Shown here: positions 8,364-17,528 of the stretch, one piece after another
Position numbering within the stretch: the first letter of the stretch is position 1
Layout: each line of letters starts with the position of its first letter
Origin: Burkholderiaceae bacterium
Lineage (GTDB): Bacteria > Pseudomonadota > Gammaproteobacteria > Burkholderiales > Burkholderiaceae_E
Assembly (NCBI GenBank): GCA_024235875.1
Contig: JACKLP010000002.1
Coordinates: forward strand, 492,374-556,373
Direction: 5' to 3'
Length of the DNA stretch: 64,000 nt
Translations under genes and position numbers: made by a program
Notes under the pieces: generated by a model
Database searches by the model: none
Told to the model about the DNA's origin: nothing
The model's input: only the letters and a program-made list of their open reading frames with translations

Positions 8364-9866
8364 ATGATCCTGGCCCAACCGACCGGCGGCAAGGCGTCGC
8401 CGCCTGCGAATCCGCGAACCGTGGCCTGCGCCCGGCCGCTGGCTGCGCGCTCGTCGGCCGTGTTGTGCGCCATTGCGCTTTGCTCGCCGAGTGCCGGTGC
8501 GACGTCGACCCGTGCCGATGGATTCGGCAGCTTCGAGCGTCCGTTCGCCGCCGATTCACCTTGGAACCGCCGGCCCGTGGCGCCACGACTGGGCGACTAT
8601 CGCCTGCCGCGGACTCGATATTTCCCGTTCGTCGGCATCGGTCGCTACTCCACGGGTGTCTTTCGTTGCCGGGTCGATGACGGACCGATGCGAATCGAGG
8701 GTCAGGAACCCGGGCGCGGCGTATGGATCGTCGATGAGGGCGTGAGCCGCGCCATCGAGTTGCCATGCTGGCCTCGGGACGTCCGACCTGCGCCGGGCGA
8801 GGACGGTCATGCCGAGATCGTCGATGAGCGGCGCGGGATCGTTCATTCGTTCTGGCAACTGCGCCGCGTCGGCCCCGGCTGGCGTGCCACCCAGTATGCC
8901 TGGAGCGCGCTTGCCGGGCGTGGGTGGCCGGACCCGGCCCACAATCACCAGGGTGCGCGCGCGGCCGGCGTTCCGGCGCTGGGCGGGCTGATTCGCCGCC
9001 ACGAAGTCGATGATGGCGAGCCCCTTTATCGGCATGTGCTGGCGATGTCGCTCGACGGCAGCGCGCTGCGTCGCGGCTACGTCGCGCCCGCGGCGTCCGA
9101 AGACAACGATGCGGAATCGAGCTATCGCGGCCGGATTCCGATGGGCAGCCTGATGATGTTGCCGCCCGAGTTCGATGCGAGCGCGCTGGCGACACCCGCG
9201 CTGCGCAAGATTGCGCGCACCCTGATCGAGTTCGGGGCTGCCGTGGTGGACCGCAACACCGATACCCGGTTCATGATCTACGTCGAGCAGGGCGCTGATT
9301 TCGACCTGCACAAGGGCCACTGGAACAGCCAGGCCGGCGACGACCTGCAACGCATCGCTGGCGCGCTGCGGCCGGTGGTCGGGCAGGCGGGCTGGCGTGA
9401 TGGCCTGGATCGGGTGATCGGGCCCGCACCCGCCCCCAATCTGCTGTCGATGCGCGGGCCCTGGGTCGCCGCCGCGCCCGGCGTGGAATCGGGGCGCGAG
9501 CACCGCGGACGCTTCGACAGCTGGCGCCAGGCGCTGGTCTTCGACACGGCGACCGGCACGGGTTCGCTGCGCCAGCGCTCGAGCGGATCACAGCGACGAA
9601 CCCGATGGGCAGCGTGGACTGCGAATGCCGCCTACCGCTTGAGCGTACATGGGAGCGCAGGTACGACCTTGCGCTTGCAGTTCGTCGACGACCAGGAACG
9701 CGTCCTGTGGGAAAGCCGCTGGCTTGCCAGTGGCGAATCCCAGGACTTCGATGCCCCCCAGGAAACCAGGAATCCTATCTTGAGTGCACGCAATACTGCC
9801 GGCGCCAACGCGTGGATCAGTGGCCAGTTGCGACGCCGAGACGGCGCTGCCCCGGCCGCACGTTAG
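8364..9866 (+). CDS. Secreted protein of unknown function at head of EPS locus
   Basis: About 500 residues. I do not recognise an enzyme. The N-terminus has a signal-peptide-like stretch (SSAVLCAIALCSPSAGA, cleavage near residue 48); an in-frame GTG at 8421 would give a more ordinary signal length, so the start is uncertain. The mature part begins with FERPFAADSPWNRRP, contains WPDPAHNHQGARAAGVPALGG, a strand/His segment around YRHVLAMSL, RIPMGSLMMLPPEFD and ALRKIARTLIEFGAAVVDR, then a C-terminal beta-rich region (residues 390-500). From memory, similar PFAADSPWN proteins occur as uncharacterised secreted proteins in actinobacteria. Position immediately before wzc suggests a role in polysaccharide binding or processing. 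Confidence 0.7.
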   Translation: MILAQPTGGKASPPANPRTVACARPLAARSSAVLCAIALCSPSAGATSTRADGFGSFERPFAADSPWNRRPVAPRLGDYRLPRTRYFPFVGIGRYSTGVFRCRVDDGPMRIEGQEPGRGVWIVDEGVSRAIELPCWPRDVRPAPGEDGHAEIVDERRGIVHSFWQLRRVGPGWRATQYAWSALAGRGWPDPAHNHQGARAAGVPALGGLIRRHEVDDGEPLYRHVLAMSLDGSALRRGYVAPAASEDNDAESSYRGRIPMGSLMMLPPEFDASALATPALRKIARTLIEFGAAVVDRNTDTRFMIYVEQGADFDLHKGHWNSQAGDDLQRIAGALRPVVGQAGWRDGLDRVIGPAPAPNLLSMRGPWVAAAPGVESGREHRGRFDSWRQALVFDTATGTGSLRQRSSGSQRRTRWAAWTANAAYRLSVHGSAGTTLRLQFVDDQERVLWESRWLASGESQDFDAPQETRNPILSARNTAGANAWISGQLRRRDGAAPAAR

Positions 9867-9888
9867 GCAAGAGCTCGGAAGACAAGCA

Positions 9889-12174
9889 ATGGAAGAACGA
9901 CGCGCTGCCCCCCGTCCCGCGAACCTCGTTCGCATCGCCGGCCGCCCCTCGGAGCAAGCGCTGGCCTCGGCCAATGCGCGTATCGCGGCCAAGGCAAGTG
10001 CGACGGCCGAACTCGGAGACCTCGTCGGCACGCTGTTCGCGCAGTGGCGCTGGCTAGCGATCGCGGCCGTGGTGGCCGGCGTGATCACGGCGGCGTTCGC
10101 CTGGCAATTGCCATCGAAGTACAAGGCGACGACCACGCTGCTGGTCGAGACCGGACGCGCGAAGGTTCTGTCGATCGAGGAGCTTCGCGCGAGCGGTGAG
10201 TCACGCGAGCACTTTCAGGCGCAGGCCGAGATCCTGCAATCGCGCGATCTCGCCCTGCGGACCGTGCGCGCGCTTCAGCTCGACAGCGCGGCCGGCTTCG
10301 ACCCGCGCCAGGACAATGGTCCGATGAGCTGGCTCGGGCGGCTGACGGCGGCCTCGGACGAGCAAGCCGACGCCGCCGAGATCGAGAATGCCGCTACCGA
10401 GCGCCTGATGAAGGCCGTCCGGGTCGAGGCGACCCGGCTGTCGGGCACGATCCGGCTAACGGCAGAGACGATCGATCCGTCGCTGTCGGCGCGTGTCGCC
10501 AATCGCATGGCCGAGTTGTACATCAGTACCGATCGCGACAATCGCTCCACGCTCTCACGAAAGGTGTCGGTGCAACTGACCGAACGCGCGGTCGAGTTGC
10601 GCGAGAAGCTGGCCATGTCCGAGGCCGAACTGCAGAAGTATCGCGAAAGCGTGGGCATCGTGAAGCTCGGTACCACCCAGCAGTCGATGCTCGCCCAGCA
10701 ACTCAACGGCATCACCGAGCGCCTGGTGACGGCCAGGGTGCGACGCATCGAACTCGAGGGCGCCTATCGCCGCCTGACCGCCGGTGGACAACGCAACTAC
10801 GACATCGGTCAGATCCAGCGCGACCCGTCGTATACCGCGGCCAAGGCCCGCGTCGATACGCTCGCGCTGCGGGTTGCAGAGGTGACACAAAAGTATGGCA
10901 GCGCGCACGTGCTCGTGAAGGAGGCGCAGGCCCAGCTCAAGCAGGCGCGCGAGGCCCTCGAGGCATCGAAGAGCGCACTGGCGAACGCGATAATCAGCGA
11001 CTACGAGTCGGCGCGACTTGGCGAGCGCGAACTGGGCAAGCTGCTCGACGCAGCCAAGGCCGGGGCGCTCGACGTGAACCGAAGCGAACCGCAACTCGCG
11101 ATCCTCGAGCGCGAAGTGGAGTCGAATCGCCAGCTCTACGAGATGTTCGTGAAGCGGGCCAAAGAGACGGCGCTTGCCGCCGAGGTGCTTCCGGCGGTCG
11201 CGCGCATCATCGATGCCGCCGTGCCGGCAAGCCGCGCGAGCGGTCCGCCCCGCACGCAGATCGTCTTGCTGGCTGCGGTCGTGGCCGCCAGCCTGATGGC
11301 CTTGCTCATATTGGGTCGTTCGACGATCGACCGCAGCCTGCGCGACCGGGATCAGGCGGAGCAGTCACTGGGTCGGATCGTGTTGGCCACCTTGCCCTCG
11401 TTCTCGCGCATCACGGACAGTGCCGCTGCACGCGCCTACCTCAGCGTGCCGCGCTCGCGCTATGCCGAGTCGATCCGAACGGCACGCGTCGGCATCTTGC
11501 TTCACGCGCAGGAGTTCGCTTCGAAATCGGTCCTCGTGACCTCGACGATGCCAGGGGAGGGCAAGACCACCTTTGCCTGCAATCTCGCGCTCGCCTATTC
11601 GCGGACACGGCGAACGCTGCTGATCGATGCGAACCTGCGTGTGCCGCAAGTCGCGGCCCGGCTCGGCATGCGGACCGACCTGCCTGGCCTGAGCAATCTG
11701 GTATCGAACAACGAGCCGGCGAAGCGGTGCTTCCACGCCCTGCCCGAAACCCGGCTGACCGTGCTGCCGGCGGGGAGCTTCCATGCGAACCCGCAGGAGC
11801 TGTTCATGTCGCCGAGATTCGCGGCTGCGCTGGAATCGATCGCCCGCCTGTTCGAGGTCGTGATCATCGATACGCCGGCGACCGAGCCCGCCAGCGACAG
11901 CGTGCTGCTCGCGTCGATGGTTCCGGCCACCGTCGTCGTCGCCGAGAGTGGCCGCGCCAGCGAGGCGCATCTGCGCCGGACCATCGGCCTGCTCGGCGAG
12001 GCCGGCAGCAAGGTGCTCGGCGTGGTCATGAACCGTGTCGGCCGAGAAGATCGCCTCGAGCCCGCCACGCGAGATGACCCGGAAGCAGACCGCGGGTACG
12101 AGTCGCTTCACACGGCGCATGAGCCCGAACCATTCTCCGCGCCCGCACCGACGGAACTGCGGAACGTGGCCTGA
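9889..12174 (+). CDS. Wzc-type polysaccharide copolymerase / BY-type tyrosine autokinase
   Basis: 761 residues with the fused Gram-negative arrangement: cytoplasmic N-tail, TM1 (about 55-72), a periplasmic Wzz/GNVR domain with coiled coil (250-420), TM2 (458-475) preceded by the Pro-rich PASRASGPP, then the cytoplasmic kinase domain. Walker A is PGEGKTT (555-561) and Walker B VVIIDTPA (657-664). The Walker A' box reads LLIDANLRVP: D580 is present but the second acid is N582. The C-tail carries one Tyr (GYESLH) rather than a Tyr cluster, so autophosphorylation may be weak or absent. The start is placed at an ATG with GGAAGAC ahead; its TGA overlaps the next ATG. Confidence 0.9.
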   Translation: MEERRAAPRPANLVRIAGRPSEQALASANARIAAKASATAELGDLVGTLFAQWRWLAIAAVVAGVITAAFAWQLPSKYKATTTLLVETGRAKVLSIEELRASGESREHFQAQAEILQSRDLALRTVRALQLDSAAGFDPRQDNGPMSWLGRLTAASDEQADAAEIENAATERLMKAVRVEATRLSGTIRLTAETIDPSLSARVANRMAELYISTDRDNRSTLSRKVSVQLTERAVELREKLAMSEAELQKYRESVGIVKLGTTQQSMLAQQLNGITERLVTARVRRIELEGAYRRLTAGGQRNYDIGQIQRDPSYTAAKARVDTLALRVAEVTQKYGSAHVLVKEAQAQLKQAREALEASKSALANAIISDYESARLGERELGKLLDAAKAGALDVNRSEPQLAILEREVESNRQLYEMFVKRAKETALAAEVLPAVARIIDAAVPASRASGPPRTQIVLLAAVVAASLMALLILGRSTIDRSLRDRDQAEQSLGRIVLATLPSFSRITDSAAARAYLSVPRSRYAESIRTARVGILLHAQEFASKSVLVTSTMPGEGKTTFACNLALAYSRTRRTLLIDANLRVPQVAARLGMRTDLPGLSNLVSNNEPAKRCFHALPETRLTVLPAGSFHANPQELFMSPRFAAALESIARLFEVVIIDTPATEPASDSVLLASMVPATVVVAESGRASEAHLRRTIGLLGEAGSKVLGVVMNRVGREDRLEPATRDDPEADRGYESLHTAHEPEPFSAPAPTELRNVA

Positions 12175-13838
12175 TGAGCGTAGCGACGGCACACGAATCC
12201 GTGCGCGTGTCGTCGGCGCGCGACGAAGTCAGGTCGGTGCGTATCGTGGTAGCGCTCGAGCCGGGGCTCGTCAGTGGTCACGTGGCGGACTTCGTCGAAT
12301 GGCTCGTCGCACGCCCCGGCGTCGAGTGTTTCGCGATCACGAGCCCCGAGGAATCGAGCGCGCCGAGCGAGCGATTTCCTGGCGAAGCCTGGCTTGGTCG
12401 GCTCGATCGCAATCAGATCCTGAACAATCCGATCCTCGCGCGTCACCTGTCGCGGTGCGAAGTTCCTGACGACCGCCTGCCTCGAATCGCCTCGTTGCGC
12501 GAGCTCGCCGGCCAGCCCCCCGACTTCGTCGTCATGCTGGGTGGAGGCATTCGACAGGACGAGCTGGCGCGCGAATGCATCGAGGGAGCCGTCGCGATCG
12601 ATCCCGCCGCGAACGACATCGATCGCGTCGCGCTCGCGACCATCGACCAGCAGGAAGCCTCGCTGCCGTTCCGAATCACCTGTGTCGATCGATCCGGCTC
12701 CTCGCAGAACCTGGTCCAGGGCGCGCTTTCGACGCACCGAAGCATCGAGCGGACGGCGTCAGCCTGCTTGCGGCGGATGCTGCAACTGTTGCAGACGATG
12801 ATCGATGCGCGCTTGGCAACCGGTGGCTGGCGACCGGACATCGTTGGCGTTGACACAAGACATGCCGATGCCCAATCGGTCGACGATCCTCGGTCGGGCG
12901 GGCCCGGGCCCGTCGGCGTCCAAGACTCGGTCGGCCCGGGGACGGGCGCCCCGATCCGTCACCTGGCGCGACGCGCGTACGGCTCCTTGCGCAGCCGGAT
13001 GGACCGCCTGGCAGGAATCGAGGAAGTCTGGCAGGTCGGGGTCGTGCATGGCCATTGGCGCGATGCCGATCTGCGCGAACCCGTCGAGCTCCAGGCGCCT
13101 GCACGCAGCATTCTTGCCGATCCTTTCCTGATACATCGCGACGGGCGCAGCTACTGCTTTGCAGAGGCGATGGACCTGGACGAGCAGCGTGGCTACATCG
13201 TGACCTACGAGCTCTCGGAACCCGGGCCGGCGCGCTTCCTCGGGACCGCGCTCGAAGAGGGTTTCCACCTCTCGTTTCCCTATCTGTTCGAGTTCGAGGG
13301 CGAACTCTACATGTGCCCCGAAACACACGAGTGCGGACAGATTCGAGTCTATCGGTGCACCGACTTCCCGCTGAAGTGGCAACCGTGCGCGGTGCTCATG
13401 GACTCGGTCGTGGCAGTCGACACGATGCTCTTCGAGCACGCGGGACGCTGGTGGATGCTGACCAACCTCGATCCTGCGGGCGTCGGTGACCTGTGCTCGG
13501 AGCTGCACCTGTTTCACGCGGAATCGCCCCTGTCGAGTCGCTGGAAGGCGCACCCGGCCAACCCGCTGATCATCGATCCGGAACGGGCTCGCAACGCGGG
13601 GCTTCTGCGAGACGGGTCCAAGCTGTTCCGTGTTTCGCAGCAGCAGGGCTTCGAGCGCTACGGCGTCTCGACCACGATCCACGAGATCGTCACGCTGAAT
13701 CGTCTCTTCTACGAGGAGCGTGCGATTCGGCGCATCGAGCCGGACGTGATCGCGGGTGCGACCGGGACGCACCACCTGCATGGCAGCGGGTCGATGACGG
13801 TCTTCGACTACCGGGTCCGCCAGCGCGTCGGACGCTGA
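12174..13838 (+). CDS. Formyltransferase-like / beta-propeller glycosyltransferase (GINT1-like)
   Basis: 554 residues in two parts. Residues 20-215 resemble a methionyl-tRNA formyltransferase-type Rossmann domain (VRIVVALEPG, LDRNQILNNPIL, PPDFVVMLGGG, IDPAANDIDRVA), and residues 285-550 form a five-bladed propeller of the glucosamine inositolphosphorylceramide transferase type: repeated strands with ILADPFLIHRDGRSYCFAEA, YIVTYELS, FPYLFEFEGELYMCPET, WWMLTNLD and KAHPANPLIIDPERARNAG. Bacterial members sit in exopolysaccharide loci and are inferred to transfer a sugar. Translation is coupled to wzc through an ATGA overlap. The middle linker is low-complexity G/P-rich. Exact donor and acceptor are unknown. 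Confidence 0.75.
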   Translation: MSVATAHESVRVSSARDEVRSVRIVVALEPGLVSGHVADFVEWLVARPGVECFAITSPEESSAPSERFPGEAWLGRLDRNQILNNPILARHLSRCEVPDDRLPRIASLRELAGQPPDFVVMLGGGIRQDELARECIEGAVAIDPAANDIDRVALATIDQQEASLPFRITCVDRSGSSQNLVQGALSTHRSIERTASACLRRMLQLLQTMIDARLATGGWRPDIVGVDTRHADAQSVDDPRSGGPGPVGVQDSVGPGTGAPIRHLARRAYGSLRSRMDRLAGIEEVWQVGVVHGHWRDADLREPVELQAPARSILADPFLIHRDGRSYCFAEAMDLDEQRGYIVTYELSEPGPARFLGTALEEGFHLSFPYLFEFEGELYMCPETHECGQIRVYRCTDFPLKWQPCAVLMDSVVAVDTMLFEHAGRWWMLTNLDPAGVGDLCSELHLFHAESPLSSRWKAHPANPLIIDPERARNAGLLRDGSKLFRVSQQQGFERYGVSTTIHEIVTLNRLFYEERAIRRIEPDVIAGATGTHHLHGSGSMTVFDYRVRQRVGR

Positions 13839-13848
13839 CGCCGATCGA

Positions 13849-14793
13849 TCAGCTCGGGCGCGTGCGACCCGCCAGGCGGCGAAAGGGTTCGCGCAGCCGC
13901 GCGAACTCCAGCAGGGCGAGCAACCACACGCGCAGCGGCATCAGTGTCGGCGCGCGGCGCAGGCTCGACCAGAGCTCGCGCCGCATGCCATGTTGCATCT
14001 GATGATGGACATGGATGCGCAATTGCCTCGCCAGGACCGGCTCGGGGCAACGGCCGCGCCGAACCTGATCGCGTAGTGCGTCGAGCAGGTATTCGTGCAT
14101 TCTCACGGCGGTGGCCGACGGCGAGGTGGCGAGCGAGCCGCTGCGACTCAGGTGGTAGATCGCCAGGACGCGATCGATGAACACCAGCTCACCCTGTTCG
14201 AGCACGCGAATGAAGGTCAGCAACTCCTCGCCGAGATTCATGCCGGGCTCGAATCCGCCGCAACGCTCGAGGCAGTCGCGTCGGATCGCTGTCGCGCCGA
14301 TGAATACCGGTGGCCCGCCGGCGGCGTTCCAGGCCGCGAAGTAGCCCGCAGCATCGATCGGGCGGTCGGCCTCGAGCAACCCGAGGTTATTGGTCGTCGG
14401 CAGGCCGGTCATTCGGGTCTCGTGCGCGGTGCAGATCATTGCCGCGCTCGGCCAACGTCGCGTTGCATCGACGATCGTGGCAAGGAATGCCGGGTGCCAC
14501 TCGTCGTCGGCATCGAGGAAGGCGATCCAATGGCCGGTACAGGCCGCGATCGCGGCGTTGCGTGCCCGCGAGACGCCGCCATTGGCTTGGCGGTGCAGGA
14601 TGAAGCGCGAGTCGTCCTGGATCAGTCGCGCAAGCAACTCGGAACTGCCGTCGGTCGAGCCATCGTCGACGATGACCACTTCGAAGGCATCGAAGGTCTG
14701 GGCGCGAACCGATTCGAAGAATCGCTCCAGGTAGGGCGCCTTGTTGTAGAGGGGAACCACGACCGAGATGGCCGGAGGAACCGGGAGAGTCAT
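13849..14793 (-). CDS. Glycosyltransferase family 2 (GT-A)
   Basis: 314 residues. The GT-A start ISVVVPLYNKAPYLERFFES, nucleotide-binding DDGSTDGS, NGGVSRARNAAI and the metal-binding DxD in AFLDADDEW are all present. A soluble cytoplasmic enzyme expected to add one sugar to the lipid-linked repeat unit. It lies 10 bases after the flippase stop on the same strand, at the end of the minus-strand EPS block, and meets the propeller glycosyltransferase tail to tail with only 10 bases between. Confidence 0.9.
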   Translation of the reverse strand: MTLPVPPAISVVVPLYNKAPYLERFFESVRAQTFDAFEVVIVDDGSTDGSSELLARLIQDDSRFILHRQANGGVSRARNAAIAACTGHWIAFLDADDEWHPAFLATIVDATRRWPSAAMICTAHETRMTGLPTTNNLGLLEADRPIDAAGYFAAWNAAGGPPVFIGATAIRRDCLERCGGFEPGMNLGEELLTFIRVLEQGELVFIDRVLAIYHLSRSGSLATSPSATAVRMHEYLLDALRDQVRRGRCPEPVLARQLRIHVHHQMQHGMRRELWSSLRRAPTLMPLRVWLLALLEFARLREPFRRLAGRTRPS

Positions 14794-14803
14794 CGCGTTC
14801 CAC

Positions 14804-16285
14804 TCATTTGGTACGAAAACCCAACAGTCCGGACAGGCGTGGGCCGAAAGCGAGCCGCACTGTCGGCGCCAGCCGGAGCAGATGGACCAGGACCCAGTAT
14901 GCGGCCGCGAAACACACCGCGTCGATGCCCAGGCCCATCAGGCGGGCGACAGGTCCTTCGGCGCCGATCGGCAGCGGCATGGCGCGTACGCCCAGCACGA
15001 CAGCGACCGACAGGCCGCAAGCGAGCAGGATCCGGGCGAGCACGTGCCAGTCCTGCATTCTTGCGAGGCGCGTGCCGGTGAGTCTCGATGCTCGCCAGAA
15101 TGCGGCGGCTTGCGCGATCAGCGCCCCGACGACACCGCCCAACGCGGCCCCGGCCAGGCCGGCCTCTTGCGCTCCGATCCATGAGACCGCGATCACGATC
15201 GGCAGCGCGACCGCGTCGGTTCGCATCATGTAGGGGCCTTGGCGCATCGCGGTCAGGATCATCGTGACCTCGATCGATTCGATGAGCAGCATCAGACAAT
15301 AGGTGCGCACCACCGGGGCGGCGCCGCTGAAATCAGCGGTGAATAGGAAGGCGAGCAGCGGTTCGGCCCGGCTCGCAATGAAGGCCAGCGTCGGGAAGAT
15401 CAGCAACGCGACCGCAAGATTGCCACGCCGGTTCAGCGCCTGCATCGCCCCGATCTCACCGGCCGACTGCATGCGGTTCATTTCGGGCAGGACGACCTGA
15501 TTGATGGTCGAGCGCAGCAAGCCCTGAATCGGTGAGAAGACGGCCGCAACGGAATACAGGCCGAACTGCGCGGCGGAGAACGCGCTGGCGACCAGCCACT
15601 GGTCGATACGTCCTCGCAACAGGTAGAGTCCGGCAGAGGCACCGAACGGCGCCGAGTACCGGGCATGTTCGACCACGCTTTCGCGTGACCATCGTATGCC
15701 CTTGGTGGCGAACCGCCCGATGCCGAGTGCGCAGGCGGCCCCCTTGGCCGAGGCCAGCAGCAGGTGCGCTATCAGCACCGATTCCCAGCTCCCCCAGTGC
15801 AGCGCGGCGCCCAGCACGAGGCCAACGCGCAGCAAGGCGAACAGCAGGTTCAGCCTGGCTTGGTCGAGCGCGCGTTGCTGCGCGCTGAACAATACGTCGA
15901 GCAGGCTCGCGAATACCCACAGTCCTACGAACACGGCGATTCCGGTGCTCGAGTGCGGGGTCATCGCCTGCCAGGCGCACCATAGGCCGGCTGCCATCGA
16001 ACCCGCCGATCCCGCGATCGCCATGTACACGCCGGCCTGGCGCACGAAGACCGCCGAGGCGTCCCGGGACAGCCGCGGAACGAAGTAGTAGAGACTGGCG
16101 GGCACCCCGAGCGAAAGGACGCCGACGCCCGTTCCCGCGATGAGCCACAAGGTCCGGTAGGCGCCGAAGTCGGTGTCGCTCAAGAGCCGCACCAGCACCA
16201 TCGGAATCAGGAACTGGGTCGCCATGTCGAACGCGTTCACACTCGAAAGCGACAGGATCGAGGTTCGCATCGAGTGTCCGGGCAT
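14804..16285 (-). CDS. Wzx-type polysaccharide flippase (MATE/MOP superfamily)
   Basis: About 493 residues with 12-14 hydrophobic segments. The opening MRTSILSLSSVNAFDMATQF and VRLLSDTDFGAYRTLWL are typical of O-antigen/EPS flippases (RfbX, polysaccharide_synt type). It would move undecaprenyl-linked repeat units to the periplasm. Start choice is open: ATG at 16285, ATG at 16270, or a GTG at 16312 that has GGGGA at good spacing and overlaps the end of the upstream glycosyltransferase gene. The open frame continues upstream antisense-like, so no earlier start is credible. Confidence 0.85.
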   Translation of the reverse strand: MPGHSMRTSILSLSSVNAFDMATQFLIPMVLVRLLSDTDFGAYRTLWLIAGTGVGVLSLGVPASLYYFVPRLSRDASAVFVRQAGVYMAIAGSAGSMAAGLWCAWQAMTPHSSTGIAVFVGLWVFASLLDVLFSAQQRALDQARLNLLFALLRVGLVLGAALHWGSWESVLIAHLLLASAKGAACALGIGRFATKGIRWSRESVVEHARYSAPFGASAGLYLLRGRIDQWLVASAFSAAQFGLYSVAAVFSPIQGLLRSTINQVVLPEMNRMQSAGEIGAMQALNRRGNLAVALLIFPTLAFIASRAEPLLAFLFTADFSGAAPVVRTYCLMLLIESIEVTMILTAMRQGPYMMRTDAVALPIVIAVSWIGAQEAGLAGAALGGVVGALIAQAAAFWRASRLTGTRLARMQDWHVLARILLACGLSVAVVLGVRAMPLPIGAEGPVARLMGLGIDAVCFAAAYWVLVHLLRLAPTVRLAFGPRLSGLLGFRTK

Positions 16286-16316
16286 CGGACCCGTGGCGCT
16301 TCTTCCGCTCACTGGT

Positions 16317-17528
16317 TCATTCCCCGTCTCGGCGCGCGCGCATCCAGGCCGACTGGCGCGACCCGAGAAAGCCGATGTAGAGCGGCAACTTCCGAAGCAC
16401 GTAGATCGGCGCCATCCACAACATCGACGCCGACAGGATCGAGCGACCGAAGTGGTACCAGGCCAGCAGGACCGCGATCCCGGTCGCGGCGAGCGAGGCG
16501 AGCGAGATGGCGAACGCAAGCTCGCCGCCGCCAAGCAGAAGCGAAGTCGATGTGGCTGCGACCAGCAGGAGTTGCAGGGCCAGCAGCAAGGCCAACGGCG
16601 GCACGGCCAGATCCAAGGCGTGGGCCAGCAGCGCGGGCGCCCGCTGGCTGATCGCACCGAGCACGAGGCCCGGCACCCGGGTCAGCAGCGTCTGGAGATG
16701 ACCGTGCTCCCAGCGGCGGCGCTGACCGCGTTCGCCGTCCTCGCTACTGGGGAATTCACTATCGACTCGTGCTGCTTCGACAAACAGAGGGGCATGGCCC
16801 TGCGCAGCGAGCGTACTGCCAAGCATCATGTCCTCGGCCAGATGATCACTGGCCAGCGGCGCGGCAGCGATCAACGACCATGGAAACGCCATGCCGGTGC
16901 CGGTGAGCGTGCAGGGCAGGCCCAGGCGCGCGAGCCCGCGCGGCCGCACATGGTTCTTCACCAGGAAAGCGAACTCGGCGATCCGGGGGCCCATGCGCGA
17001 GACGCCTTGCGGCACATGGCACAGGTTCAGTGCCTGGGCGGGTCGCCCGCTACCTGCGCAGGCATCGTGCAGTCGCTCGAGACTGCCGGGCGCCATCGTG
17101 CAATCGGCGTCGATGAAGACGACGCAGTCCGGCGGATCGGCACGCAGCCAATCGACGCCGAAGTCGAGCGCGAAGCCCTTGCCGCGCCGTTCCTCATCCC
17201 GACGCTCGATCACACTTGCGCCCGCGGCGCGCGCGAGTTCCGCGGTGCGGTCCGTACAATTGTCAGCCACCACGACTAGACGGTCGCCCGCGGCGATCTG
17301 GGGCAGCAGGCCCGCGATCGTTCGGCCGACGCCGGCCGCCTCATTGTGCGCGGGCACGACCACGGCGATGCGACCACGGGTGATCTTCGCCGTATCGCGA
17401 CCGCATTCGGGCGCGGCACCACGCTGCCAGAGGGCGGCCAGGACTTCGGTCAGCAGCGTGACCGCGGGCACGGCGATCATGAGCGTCGCCACGAGCAGCA
17501 CCGGGTCGAGGAACGATGCAAGGGTCAT
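16317..17528 (-). CDS. Membrane glycosyltransferase family 2 with QxxRW motif
   Basis: 403 residues. One N-terminal TM segment, then a GT-A domain with IAVVVPAHNEA, ADNCTDRT, the DxD in VFIDADCTM, an ED pair (HLAEDMMLG) and QRRRW, followed by several C-terminal TM segments. DxD + ED + QxxRW is the set found in processive membrane synthases such as cellulose or hyaluronan synthase and in related non-processive enzymes. The ATG overlaps the stop of the upstream GT4 gene (ATGA), so translation is coupled. In a Wzx/Wzy locus it probably adds a sugar to the repeat unit, but a synthase role is possible. Confidence 0.85.
   Translation of the reverse strand: MTLASFLDPVLLVATLMIAVPAVTLLTEVLAALWQRGAAPECGRDTAKITRGRIAVVVPAHNEAAGVGRTIAGLLPQIAAGDRLVVVADNCTDRTAELARAAGASVIERRDEERRGKGFALDFGVDWLRADPPDCVVFIDADCTMAPGSLERLHDACAGSGRPAQALNLCHVPQGVSRMGPRIAEFAFLVKNHVRPRGLARLGLPCTLTGTGMAFPWSLIAAAPLASDHLAEDMMLGSTLAAQGHAPLFVEAARVDSEFPSSEDGERGQRRRWEHGHLQTLLTRVPGLVLGAISQRAPALLAHALDLAVPPLALLLALQLLLVAATSTSLLLGGGELAFAISLASLAATGIAVLLAWYHFGRSILSASMLWMAPIYVLRKLPLYIGFLGSRQSAWMRARRDGE

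Noticed and set aside
12759..13781. 340-residue minus-strand frame opposite the propeller glycosyltransferase
   Set aside because: No motif and antisense composition; the sense gene has repeated propeller strands.
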